Assembly: GCF_000787375.1 (NCBI RefSeq)
Contig: NZ_JRJU01000024.1
Coordinates: 1 to 63,336, forward strand
Length of the DNA: 63,336 bases
From: Halalkalibacter okhensis
GTDB lineage: Bacteria > Bacillota > Bacilli > Bacillales > Bacillaceae_D
Direction: 5' to 3'
Of the stretch, positions 24,670-33,003 are shown one piece after another. The first letter of the stretch is position 1, and each line of letters opens with the position of its first letter. The notes under the pieces were generated by a model that did no database searches, had not been told where the DNA came from, and worked only from the letters and a program-made list of their open reading frames with translations. The position numbers were made by a program, and so were the translations under genes.

Positions 24670-26082
24670 TTATCCAACCATTTTGTCAGATTTACCTTCA
24701 TCGTCCCATGCTTCCGTATTTTTAATCCCTAGTTTCTTAGGATTGAAAGTTGGGTCAATCCCTTGTGCTCGCTGTTCTTCATAGTCTTTAAGAACTTTGA
24801 AAGCAATCTTTCCTAACAATAGAATACCTATGACGTTAATCACCGTCATTAGAGCCATAAACAAATCTGCTAGATCCCATACAAGTCCAAGACTTGCTAC
24901 TGAACCGAATAGAACAAAGCCCATCGTCGCCAAACGGTATACGTTAACAGCTGTCTTGCTGTTCTTGATAAATTCAATATTCGTCTCACCATAATAGTAA
25001 CTACCAATGATGGAACTGAATGCAAACATAAAGATTGCAGCAGCGATAAAGTAACTAGCCCACCCACCAATTTGTAGACTAAGCGAGTTTTGAAGTAATT
25101 GAATTCCTTCAGCTTCACTTAAATGATAATCTGTATTTAATAATATGATAAACGCTGTTGCAGAACAAACAACAAGTGTATCAACATAGACTCCTAACGT
25201 TTGAACAAAACCTTGTTTAGCCGGATGTGACACATTTGCAGTTGCCGCTGCGTTGGGAGCACTACCCATACCTGCTTCGTTTGAGAAAAGACCTCGACGA
25301 ACCCCCATCATAATAGCAGCACCAATACCGCCACCAAGCGCTTGTTCAAAACCAAAGGCACTTCGAACAATTAACCCTAATACTGCTGGGATTTCAGTTA
25401 CATTCATGACTACCACAACAAGAGCAATAATGATATATAACACAGCCATAATCGGTACAATCACGCTAGAGAAGTTCGCAATCCGGTGTACCCCACCAAA
25501 AATAATTGCCCCAGCTAATACCGTCATAACAGCACCCATCACCCATGGACTGATCCCAAAAGCATTATCAAACGCTCCAGCAATTGTGTTACTTTGAACA
25601 GAGTTAAAAATAAGACCAAAAGTAATAGCAATTAATATAGCAAACACAATTCCTAGCCAGCGTTGTCCCAACCCTTTTTCAATGTAGTAAGCTGGTCCTC
25701 CCCGGTACGATTCTTTATCTTTAATCTTATATACTTGAGCTAAAGTACTCTCGATAAAGCTAGTGGCACCACCAAGTAATGCTACAATCCACATCCAAAA
25801 AACAGCCCCTGGTCCCCCTAATGCAATGGCCACTGTAACCCCTGCTAAGTTACCCGTCCCTATACGAGTTGCTGCACCAATCGCAAATGATTTAAAAGGA
25901 CTAATGCTCTTCATTCCCTCAACTTCAGTTGACTTTTGAGTAACGACACGGAACATCTCACCTATACTTCTAAACTGCATAAAACGAATTTTAAATGTGA
26001 AATACAAACCTGCACCTAACAACCCACCAATAACAACATACGTCCACAAAAAGTTATTAAGAAAATCAATAATTGCTTGCAA
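24670..26082 (-). CDS. alsT: Sodium:amino acid symporter, AGCS family (AlsT-like)
   Basis: A 470-residue transporter with 10-11 membrane segments and the AGCS signatures GAATRIGTGNLAGVTVAI and SNEAGMGSAPNAAATANV. Family members carry alanine, glycine or glutamine with sodium. The start is TTG, eight bases after GAGAGGTG. A sigma-A promoter with a perfect TnrA/GlnR-type box 51 bases before the inferred start of transcription lies upstream. That suggests activation under nitrogen limitation and favours glutamine as substrate, by analogy with AlsT; the substrate is inference. Confidence 0.88.
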   Translation of the reverse strand: MQAIIDFLNNFLWTYVVIGGLLGAGLYFTFKIRFMQFRSIGEMFRVVTQKSTEVEGMKSISPFKSFAIGAATRIGTGNLAGVTVAIALGGPGAVFWMWIVALLGGATSFIESTLAQVYKIKDKESYRGGPAYYIEKGLGQRWLGIVFAILIAITFGLIFNSVQSNTIAGAFDNAFGISPWVMGAVMTVLAGAIIFGGVHRIANFSSVIVPIMAVLYIIIALVVVVMNVTEIPAVLGLIVRSAFGFEQALGGGIGAAIMMGVRRGLFSNEAGMGSAPNAAATANVSHPAKQGFVQTLGVYVDTLVVCSATAFIILLNTDYHLSEAEGIQLLQNSLSLQIGGWASYFIAAAIFMFAFSSIIGSYYYGETNIEFIKNSKTAVNVYRLATMGFVLFGSVASLGLVWDLADLFMALMTVINVIGILLLGKIAFKVLKDYEEQRAQGIDPTFNPKKLGIKNTEAWDDEGKSDKMVG

Positions 26083-26127
26083 TGGTTGGACACCTCTCTT
26101 TATTAGAATTATCTAAATTATTTTTCT

Positions 26128-26180
26128 AATATACACTAGGCCCAATACCTTGTAAATAATAACTGTCAGAAAATTTAACA
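26128..26180 (-). promoter_or_regulatory. alsT promoter with TnrA-type box
   Basis: TTTACA (26151-26156) and TATATT (26128-26133), spacer 17. TGTCAGAAAATTTAACA (26164-26180) is a perfect TGTNA-N7-TNACA site centred about 51 bases upstream of the predicted start, the spacing seen at TnrA-activated promoters. Confidence 0.78.
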
Positions 26181-26306
26181 AACTTATTATTCCAGCTATG
26201 CCTTTTTGTATCCAATTTCAAAAATCTTACGTATTTTAGGCATATTTTGTGACTTCTCCAGATAAAACAACAAAAAAACAGTTAAAGATCTGTAAATTTA
26301 TTAAAT

Positions 26307-26330
26307 AAAAAAAGAGGAGTCAGCTCCCCT
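26307..26330 (-). terminator. Terminator of GNAT gene
   Basis: Arms AGAGGAG and CTCCCCT with a four-base loop, seven T residues on minus. The 300-base gap between the GNAT and alsT genes otherwise holds only the alsT promoter. Confidence 0.75.
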
Positions 26331-26385
26331 TGAAGAATTATCCATTATTCAAATATAAAGTAATATTAGGCTACAAAAGCTTTAG

Positions 26386-26904
26386 TTATACATTCCTCCA
26401 ACTATAGAAATGAAAATCAAACGTTTCGTCCTCTAGTTTCGCTCCACCCACTTCAACTTCATCCAACACAAACCCATTCTTCTCTAAAATTTTTTTCGAT
26501 CCATAATTGTGACTTGTAGTCTTCGCACTAATATTCAATTGATTGTACTTAGCCTTTAATTTCCTCATCAGCATCTCAACACTTTTAGAAGCAATCCCGC
26601 TTCTTAGGTACTTTTGACCGATGCGGTATCCAATGTCAGCTGAGAAATACGGATTCTCTTTGACGTTGAAGAGATTGATTCGACCGAGTATTGTTTTATC
26701 TTTTGATAAAATTAGGTAGTATTGTCCCTCTCCCCTATCTTGCTCACCCAGTAATTCACTTAAAAAAGTCAAAAATGTATCCTTTTTATAATATTGATCG
26801 CCTCGTCCAGGTACCATCTTCTCAAAGAATATTCTATTTTCCACCTCAAATTCTAGTAATTGCTCGGCATACTCTAATGATAAACGCTGCAAAAATACAT
26901 CCAT
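26386..26904 (-). CDS. GNAT family N-acetyltransferase, RimJ/RimL type
   Basis: A 172-residue acetyltransferase. The acetyl-CoA loop region is GYRIGQKYLRSGIASKSVEML (one-residue-shortened motif Q-K-Y-L-R-S-G-I-A), followed by SHNYGSKKILEKNGF, the usual RimJ/RimL end. The family acetylates ribosomal-protein or other N-termini and small molecules; the substrate is unknown. The start at 26904 is preferred because GGTGG stands eight bases upstream; a longer frame would add 21 residues. Confidence 0.87.
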   Translation of the reverse strand: MDVFLQRLSLEYAEQLLEFEVENRIFFEKMVPGRGDQYYKKDTFLTFLSELLGEQDRGEGQYYLILSKDKTILGRINLFNVKENPYFSADIGYRIGQKYLRSGIASKSVEMLMRKLKAKYNQLNISAKTTSHNYGSKKILEKNGFVLDEVEVGGAKLEDETFDFHFYSWRNV

Positions 26905-27064
26905 ACCTTTTGCCACCACTTTCTCACAAATAAAATCAATTGTATAAATCATCATACTTTGCAACACGCTTAGTATGATGACTATTTTGAATCAAGATAG
27001 AGTATATACTAACTATTTATTCCCTCTCCTTCTCCCATTTCCTTTTCATTTCACTTATAACGAA

Positions 27065-27102
27065 CAAAAAACCTTAGCCGATTTTCTGCTAAGGTTTTTT
27101 TG
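27065..27102. terminator. Terminator of yitT-like gene
   Basis: Arms AACCTTAGC and GCTAAGGTT, flanked by an A-run and a T-run, so it can work in both directions. Confidence 0.85.
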
Positions 27103-27109
27103 TTTACTT

Positions 27110-27721
27110 TTAAGATACGCTTGGCTGCGCGCTTCTGATTTCAGGTGCTTTCGTTGTGTTTTTAGCTGCAATACGTCCTTTAAAGTAACTGATAATATAG
27201 GAAATCATAATAATTGATAAGATGGAATAGAACCCTCTTAACAACCCAATAGAGAATAGACCTATGAAAATAACAATAAAATCAAAGACAAATGTAGTCA
27301 AACCAGGATTTAAATTGAATCGCTTTTGAAGATACAATGTTAAAATATTGGCTCCACCTAATGAAGATCCATTTAAAAACAAGATGGACAAACCAAAACC
27401 AGCAATGATTCCTCCTAAAATAGCACCTACCCAAGGCGACATTGAAAAGCTAGGTACAACTTGAATGATTTCGGTTAACACAGACAATGTTGTAACGGCA
27501 AACATCGTTGATAATGTAAATTTCCAACCCATCTTAAAAACAGCTAAAACATAAAAAGGGATATTGATCAAAAAGAACATGAGTGAAAACGGTATGTTCA
27601 GTGCATAAGTCAAACTTAACGCTAAGCCCGCCGTACCACCTGTTGTCACTTGAGAATTTTGCAAGATGAACACACCAATACTAACCACAAGGCAACCGAG
27701 GATGATATTTACTATTTTCAT
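27110..27721 (-). CDS. YitT/YczE-like membrane protein
   Basis: A 203-residue protein with about six membrane segments. The conserved QNSQVTTGGTAGLALSLTYA and LNGSSLGGANILTLYLQKR stretches are typical of the YitT (DUF161) family; it lacks the C-terminal soluble domain of longer members. Function is not established. AAAGGGG precedes the chosen ATG. It is monocistronic. The 320-base gap to pxpA holds the pxpA terminator and no gene. Confidence 0.82.
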   Translation of the reverse strand: MKIVNIILGCLVVSIGVFILQNSQVTTGGTAGLALSLTYALNIPFSLMFFLINIPFYVLAVFKMGWKFTLSTMFAVTTLSVLTEIIQVVPSFSMSPWVGAILGGIIAGFGLSILFLNGSSLGGANILTLYLQKRFNLNPGLTTFVFDFIVIFIGLFSIGLLRGFYSILSIIMISYIISYFKGRIAAKNTTKAPEIRSAQPSVS

Positions 27722-27948
27722 ATTTGCGTCCCCTTTCACAATTTTAATTATGTAACTATTACTTTTTTGCACAAATAATATTTTCAGTAAATAATATATC
27801 GATCTCTAGTAATTAATTATAAGAGCATCCCAAGCCCCGACGCAAACACACACATAACCGCGATTAACCTTTAAAGCGTTTATGAACTAAAGCGTTTTCT
27901 GCTTCATTATCTATTCCGAAAGAGTAAATATCATTATATAAACATAAC

Positions 27949-27994
27949 AAAAAGGAGAGTTTAACAAGGTTTTCATAAACCTAGTTAAACTCTC
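27949..27994 (-). terminator. Terminator of ycsG-pxpA
   Basis: A 40-base near-perfect hairpin: GAGAGTTTAAC-A-AGGTTT, loop TCAT, AAACCT-A-GTTAAACTCTC, then CCTTTTTG on minus. Confidence 0.88.
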
Positions 27995-28042
27995 TCGAAG
28001 AAATCATCGCACTTTCTAAAGCCTGTTATATACTTATCTTAA

Positions 28043-28801
28043 TTATAAAATTGAACTAGCCAAAATCCCTTCTGCTTTCAAGGTTCTTCTAAGCTCTTGA
28101 ATAAACTCAAGCGCTTTTTCACTATCACCATGAACACAGATCGTATCTGCTTCAATAGGTACGATGGTACCGTCTACGGCTTTAACGGTACCGGTTTTAA
28201 TCATCATTAGAACCTGCTCGATTGCCAGACGGACGTCATGGATGAGAGCATGCTCATGTGCGCGCGGTGTTAACGTTCCATTTGCCTGATACGTTCGATC
28301 AGCAAATACTTCATTTGCCACTGTTAGCCCAACATTGACTCCTGCTTTCGTTAACTCGCTACGGGATAAACCGAATAGGACAAGATTTGGATCAACATCA
28401 TACACAGCCTTAGCAATCGCAAAAGCAACAGTCTGGTCTGTAGCCGCTGCATTAAACAAAGCCCCGTGCGGCTTCACATGCTGCATTCTTACCCCTTCAA
28501 TATCACAAAAACCTTTTAATGCACTAATTTGATAAACAACAAAATGATAGATATCCTCTGGATTTGTCTCAATTAATCTTCTTCCAAATCCTAATAAATC
28601 AGGAAACCCTGGGTGAGCACCAATTTTCACCCCTTTTGCTGCAGCCATTTTTACGGTTTTCGCCATAACATTATGGTCACCCGCATGAAAACCACACGCA
28701 ACATTAGCTGAAGTCACAAAGTTTAGAACCTCTTCATCTTGGCCAATTTTATACGCACCAAAGCTCTCTCCTAAATCGCAATTCAAGTCTACACTCTTCA
28801 T
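28043..28801 (-). CDS. pxpA: 5-oxoprolinase subunit A (LamB/YcsF family)
   Basis: A 252-residue protein with the family N-terminus VDLNCDLGESFGAYKIG and the motifs NVACGFHAGDHNVM, HPGFPDLLGFGRR and HVKPHGALFN, whose His/Asp residues probably form the active site. With PxpB and PxpC it hydrolyses 5-oxoproline to glutamate using ATP. It follows the transporter gene ycsG by 12 bases, with AAGGGGG before the ATG, and is separated from pxpBC by the kipR gene on the other strand. Confidence 0.94.
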   Translation of the reverse strand: MKSVDLNCDLGESFGAYKIGQDEEVLNFVTSANVACGFHAGDHNVMAKTVKMAAAKGVKIGAHPGFPDLLGFGRRLIETNPEDIYHFVVYQISALKGFCDIEGVRMQHVKPHGALFNAAATDQTVAFAIAKAVYDVDPNLVLFGLSRSELTKAGVNVGLTVANEVFADRTYQANGTLTPRAHEHALIHDVRLAIEQVLMMIKTGTVKAVDGTIVPIEADTICVHGDSEKALEFIQELRRTLKAEGILASSIL

Positions 28802-28813
28802 CTCAATTCCCCC

Positions 28814-30034
28814 TTAAAAAAGTTGTGGAATCATTTCCGTTAGCGTCCGAACACCTAGATAAGCCGTTAATACAACGACAATCGCACCAAAAATCGTCAT
28901 CCAGACTGGATGCTTGTAGTCACCTACAATGCTTACCCGATGAGCCGCTAACAAGATACACCCTAATGTAAGTGGCAGTATTAACCCATTAAAAGCTCCC
29001 GCTAATAAGAGCAGTGCAACCGGGCGTCCAATGAGCGCAAAGACCGTTGTAGAAAAGACGATAAACCCAACCGTCCAATAGTTTTTATATCGTTCAATAC
29101 TTGGATGAAAGGTCGTTAAAAACGATACCGACGTATAGGCTGCGCCAATGACAGATGTGATTCCAGCAAACCATAAAACCAGACCAAAAATTCGATAACC
29201 AATCTCCCCTGCGGCAATTTGAAAAACAGACGCTGTTGGATTATCTGGGTTTAAAGCATACCCTGCAGATACAACACCTAGAATCGCTAAAAATAATATA
29301 ACCCTCATGATGGAAGCTACAACAATTCCCGAAATCGCTGTATTGGTAACATAACGTAAATTTTCTCGCCCTGTTATTCCCGCATCTAACAGTCTGTGTC
29401 CACCAGCAAAGGTAATATAACCACCTACTGTCCCACCGACAATTGTAATAATCGCTAAGAAATCTACTTCGATTGGAGTAAATGTTCTAATAACTGCTTC
29501 TGTGTAAGGTGGAGCACTGACAAACATAACATAGGCGGTTAACAAAATCATTAAGGCACCTAGATAACGAACGATTTTATCCATGGCCATATTGGCCTCT
29601 TTTAATAAGAAGATAAAAATACAAATCACACCAGTCAGCACGGCACCAACTGTCGTATCAAGTCCTAATAGAGCATTAACTCCAAGGCCTCCTCCGGCTA
29701 CATTTCCAATATTAAAGGCTAATCCACCTAGGACAATAAAAAAGGCTACGACAAATCCTAGCCCAGGCAGAACTGCATTAGCTATTTCTTGACCGCGCAT
29801 TTTTGATACGGCAATAATTCTCCATATATTAATCTGTGCGCCAATATCTAAAAGGACAGACGCCAAAATGACAAAACCAAAGCTTGCTAATAACTGTTCT
29901 GTAAAAACGGCCGTTTGTGTTAAAAAACCAGGACCAATAGCTGAAGTCGCCATTAAAAAAGCTGCTCCGGTCATGGCACTTAATCTTTCTTTCCGTGTCA
30001 TTTGTTCATTTTGTAATGATCTTTGATTATTCAT
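28814..30034 (-). CDS. ycsG: NRAMP-related membrane transporter, YcsG-like
   Basis: A 406-residue protein with about eleven membrane segments and NRAMP-like fold. The metal-binding DPGN motif of true NRAMP transporters is replaced in the first helix by TSAIGPGFLTQ, and the usual MPH motif of helix 6 is not apparent (GGTVGGYITFAGGH). It therefore probably does not carry divalent metals; its pairing with pxpA suggests a role linked to oxoproline, as an inference. It is the first gene of the ycsG-pxpA unit, with GAGGAAG before the start, divergent from kipR. Confidence 0.85.
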   Translation of the reverse strand: MNNQRSLQNEQMTRKERLSAMTGAAFLMATSAIGPGFLTQTAVFTEQLLASFGFVILASVLLDIGAQINIWRIIAVSKMRGQEIANAVLPGLGFVVAFFIVLGGLAFNIGNVAGGGLGVNALLGLDTTVGAVLTGVICIFIFLLKEANMAMDKIVRYLGALMILLTAYVMFVSAPPYTEAVIRTFTPIEVDFLAIITIVGGTVGGYITFAGGHRLLDAGITGRENLRYVTNTAISGIVVASIMRVILFLAILGVVSAGYALNPDNPTASVFQIAAGEIGYRIFGLVLWFAGITSVIGAAYTSVSFLTTFHPSIERYKNYWTVGFIVFSTTVFALIGRPVALLLLAGAFNGLILPLTLGCILLAAHRVSIVGDYKHPVWMTIFGAIVVVLTAYLGVRTLTEMIPQLF

Positions 30035-30154
30035 TCTATTCTTCCTCGCTGTAATATACTATGTCCATCCATTTATAGACATGGATTATCTAGTTTTGTA
30101 AAATAAATGATAGCGCTAGCCTGCTTTGCTTAATACATGGATGAGGTGTTACCC

Positions 30155-30919
30155 TTGCAAAACAAAAATAAAACCGTTGTTAAATCATTAACTGTTTTAA
30201 ATCTTTTCCGGACACACTCAAGACTAACTTTGCATGAAATCGTTCATCTGTCAGGAATTCCAAAGACATCGGCTCACCGGATGGTTGGCTCTTTAACAGA
30301 TATGGGCTTACTTACTAAAGATAGCGATGGTTACTATTCCCTCGGCTTGCTTTTTCTTGAGTTTGGTCACCTTGTCTCCCAACGAATAGATCTTCGGAAG
30401 GTTGCTAAGCCTCATATGGAAGCCCTTAGAGATGAAGTAAACGAAGCCGTTAATTTGACATTAAAAGACGGAGACGAAGCCGTTTATATCGAAAAATTGG
30501 ATACAGATCATCCAGTTAGATTGTTTACTCAAGTCGGACGGCGATCCCCTCTGTATACCGGTGCTTGCTCGAGAATTATTCTGGCCTACATGGATGAAGT
30601 AGAACAAGATACATATATTAGGAACACAGAACTTAAACGCTTGGCGGAAAAGACGATTGAAGATCAATCAGAGCTTAAAAATGTCCTAAAACAATCTCGT
30701 ATAAATGGGTTTGCTATAAGTTACTCAGAACTTGAAAATAACACCGTCTCCATTGCAGCTCCCATCTTCAACATAAGCGGTCAAATCATAGGCGGCCTGA
30801 GCGTCGCAGGACCAGAACTTCGATTTTCAACGGACCGTACAGCTGACATGATTCAAAAGGTAAAACAAACCGCTCATACGATATCTACAGAGCTTGGTTT
30901 CACTGACCAACCTAAGTAG
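30155..30919 (+). CDS. kipR: IclR family transcriptional regulator (KipR-like)
   Basis: A 254-residue IclR-type regulator: winged-helix N-terminal domain (LTLHEIVHLSGIPKTSAHRM) and ligand-binding C-terminal domain (YTGACSRIILAY, GGLSVAGPELRF). It closely resembles KipR, the repressor of the oxoprolinase genes in B. subtilis. I place the start at the TTG (30155) six bases after GAGGTG, so the protein begins MQNKNKTVVKS like KipR; an ATG 18 bases upstream lacks a ribosome site. It is divergent from ycsG and overlaps the end of pxpC by eight bases. Confidence 0.87.
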   Translation: MQNKNKTVVKSLTVLNLFRTHSRLTLHEIVHLSGIPKTSAHRMVGSLTDMGLLTKDSDGYYSLGLLFLEFGHLVSQRIDLRKVAKPHMEALRDEVNEAVNLTLKDGDEAVYIEKLDTDHPVRLFTQVGRRSPLYTGACSRIILAYMDEVEQDTYIRNTELKRLAEKTIEDQSELKNVLKQSRINGFAISYSELENNTVSIAAPIFNISGQIIGGLSVAGPELRFSTDRTADMIQKVKQTAHTISTELGFTDQPK

Positions 30920-31907
30920 GGATAGACTTTAATAATATAGCTGCTTTTAACCCCTTTAGGTCCCTTTCTCGTTTATGAAAAAGGCGTTCGGCTTCATAGA
31001 TCGAAACAGGCTTAAAGCTTATTCTTTCTCCTGGCTTTAGTTGAGCAATGATAGGGATGTCGACATCAATCACCTGACCGATCTTTGGATACCCTCCGAT
31101 TGTTTGTCTATCTGCAAGGAGAATAATCGGGTTGCCATCTGGGGGAACCTGGATTGTCCCAAAGGTGACTGCCTCTGATATGATTTCCAGTTGGTCTTCT
31201 ACTTGTAAAGTCTGACCAGAAAGTCTATACCCCATCCGGTCAGATTGCGGAGTTACTTGAAATGTACAATGAAAAAGATCCTCCTGGCTCACTTTTGTAA
31301 ATTGTTGAAAATGTGGACCTGGAATGATTCTTACAACCGGTTTAGAATTTTGAATAGCTGAAGATCGCACCCCCCAATTAGTCGTTTGAAATGCTTCAGC
31401 CTTATGGTTATTCGCTTCAAAAAAGGAGAACGGCTTGTTTCTTTGCTGAAAGAAAATCACATCTCCTGTCTCTAGTGCTCTTCCATAAAAACCGCCCACA
31501 CCTGCCCGAAGGTAAGTACTCTTACTTCCCATTACGTTTGGAACATCCAACCCTGATGCCACAGCCAAATAACTTCGACAGCCAGATTTCGCCGGTCCAA
31601 ATGTAAGGACACTCCCTGCCTTTACATAGATTGGACGGTTTAACGGAACTTGCTTTTGGTTGATCGTTGGGGACAGGTCTCCTCCCGTAATAGCAAATAA
31701 AGCATCAATTTCAAATTTGAAAGAAGGTCCCGCTAATGTGATTTCAATTGTGGCTTCCCCTTCTTCATTGCCAACTAAAAGATTAGCTAACCTTAAGGAA
31801 TAGGGATCCATCGCACCACTTTGTATGACTCCATGTTTTTGATAGCCCGTTCTACCAAGATCCTGAATCGTTGTCAAAAGACCTGGTTTCATTACCATAA
31901 GAGCCAT
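30912..31907 (-). CDS. pxpC: 5-oxoprolinase subunit C (KipA)
   Basis: A 331-residue biotin-dependent-carboxyltransferase-like protein with the conserved TTIQDLGRTGYQKHGVIQSG near the start, GAMDPYSLRLANLLVGN, and a GPHFQQF segment. It is one subunit of the ATP-dependent 5-oxoprolinase. Its ATG overlaps the pxpB stop in TAATG, after AAGGAGGGATC, so the two are coupled. In B. subtilis it was first described as KipA, which counteracts KipI on the sporulation kinase KinA; the metabolic role is better supported. Confidence 0.93.
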   Translation of the reverse strand: MALMVMKPGLLTTIQDLGRTGYQKHGVIQSGAMDPYSLRLANLLVGNEEGEATIEITLAGPSFKFEIDALFAITGGDLSPTINQKQVPLNRPIYVKAGSVLTFGPAKSGCRSYLAVASGLDVPNVMGSKSTYLRAGVGGFYGRALETGDVIFFQQRNKPFSFFEANNHKAEAFQTTNWGVRSSAIQNSKPVVRIIPGPHFQQFTKVSQEDLFHCTFQVTPQSDRMGYRLSGQTLQVEDQLEIISEAVTFGTIQVPPDGNPIILLADRQTIGGYPKIGQVIDVDIPIIAQLKPGERISFKPVSIYEAERLFHKRERDLKGLKAAILLKSIPT

Positions 31908-32641
31908 TATGATCCCTCCTTATAATCGTTATACTCCTCGATCGTTATTGGTTTAAACCTTACAATATCCCCCGATTCAAGTAAACTCGGTGGTGTTTTG
32001 TCTTTTAAAAATAAATCTAATGGAGTCCTACCAATGATTTGCCATCCACCTGGAGTAGAAAGTGAATAGACACCTGTTTGTTTTCCGGCTATGCCAACAG
32101 ACCCTTGTGCGATTTCCATTCGCGGCTTCTCTCTTCTTGGTGTTTCAATCTCCAAAGACATGCCTCCTAAGTAAGGAAACCCTGGCGCAAAGCCAACCAT
32201 ATAAACCAAGTATTCTCCACTTGAATGAATCCTTACTACTTGCTCAGCAGAAAGGTTGTTATATTGTGCTACATAGTCAAGGTCCGGCCCAAAATCCCCA
32301 CCATAACAAACGGGAATCTCAACAATTCGGGCCACCCCTTCTTCAAGCTTTTCTATAAGCGGGATGGCTTCTTCAAGGTATGTGCAGACAAAATCCGATG
32401 CTGAGGTCTCTTTCATGTTTTGATAAATGAGAATAGGATCATAAAACACCGTCACACTTGTAAATGCCGGAACGACCTCGACTAAACCAACAAATGAATG
32501 GTCCTCTAAGTACTTAGTTAAAGCTTTGACTTTTTCATGTATATCAACAGAAATCTCATTACCAAAAGAAACCACAACGGCTGTTTCACTTACCCGCGTT
32601 ATCGTTCTTTCTTTCTCATTCTGGTTCGTTAATTGTACCAA
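31907..32641 (-). CDS. pxpB: 5-oxoprolinase subunit B (KipI)
   Basis: A 244-residue protein of the KipI/PxpB family, with VVSFGNEISVDIHEKV, PVCYGGDFGPDL, YMVGFAPGFPYLGGM and STPGGWQIIGRTP motifs. The start is taken as TTG at 32641 because AGGAGG lies seven bases upstream and the length then matches KipI; an in-frame ATG at 32677 lies in a palindromic operator and has no ribosome site. It is first in a pxpB-pxpC unit with its own promoter. Confidence 0.91.
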   Translation of the reverse strand: MVQLTNQNEKERTITRVSETAVVVSFGNEISVDIHEKVKALTKYLEDHSFVGLVEVVPAFTSVTVFYDPILIYQNMKETSASDFVCTYLEEAIPLIEKLEEGVARIVEIPVCYGGDFGPDLDYVAQYNNLSAEQVVRIHSSGEYLVYMVGFAPGFPYLGGMSLEIETPRREKPRMEIAQGSVGIAGKQTGVYSLSTPGGWQIIGRTPLDLFLKDKTPPSLLESGDIVRFKPITIEEYNDYKEGS

Positions 32642-32653
32642 CGTCTCCCCTCC

Positions 32654-32730
32654 TGTTCCGATATTCGGAACATACATTCCGAAAAATAGTCTGTTTTAAT
32701 AATTATAATTATCAGACTTTAAAAAAGCAA
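32654..32730 (-). promoter_or_regulatory. pxpB promoter with overlapping palindromic operators
   Basis: TTGCTT (32725-32730) and TATAAT (32702-32707), spacer 17. Just downstream are TGTTCCGA-TAT-TCGGAACA (32654-32672) and, overlapping, TTCGGAA-N6-TTCCGAA (32664-32670 and 32677-32683). Three alternating arms suggest two dimers of a repressor; KipR is the likely one. Confidence 0.7.
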
Positions 32731-32784
32731 TTTAAAAAACACGTAGCTATTTTAAATAATTCCTATCTTTTTTATACAACGAAC

Positions 32785-32818
32785 AAAAAGCAAAAGAGAA
32801 GAAGATCTCTTTTGCTTT
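32785..32818 (-). terminator. Terminator downstream of hemD-like gene
   Basis: Thirteen-base arms AAAGCAAAAGAGA and TCTCTTTTGCTTT with a short loop and TTTTTG on minus. It lies 185 bases past the hemD-like stop, with a repeat in between. Confidence 0.75.
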
Positions 32819-32863
32819 GGTTGTTTTCGTAAATATTGTTACTATGAAATAGTTTTGCTCGTA

Positions 32864-32940
32864 GTGAAATGGAGCGGAAGCCACTCGACTCCTGCGGGAT
32901 GCAGAGGTAGAGGCGAGTGGCTGGAGCGCAATGGAACGAA
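32864..32940. repeat. Palindromic intergenic repeat with ACTCCTGCGGGA core (full copy)
   Basis: GGAGCGGAAGCCACTCGACT, then CCTGCGGGA, ends with CGAGTGGCTGGAGCG. Arms GCCACTCG (32880-32887) and CGAGTGGC (32914-32921) pair. A truncated copy lies at 39469-39506. It sits between the hemD-like gene and its terminator. Confidence 0.7.
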
Positions 32941-33003
32941 CATGTGAAGTCACACCCATAAAAACAACAAAATATGCGAAAATAGCCTTTACTTTTTGCT
33001 GTA

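Noticed and set aside
30035-30154. Operator in the ycsG-kipR gap
   Set aside because: Only a five-base inverted repeat (ATGTC/GACAT) was found, and it does not match the palindromes before pxpB.
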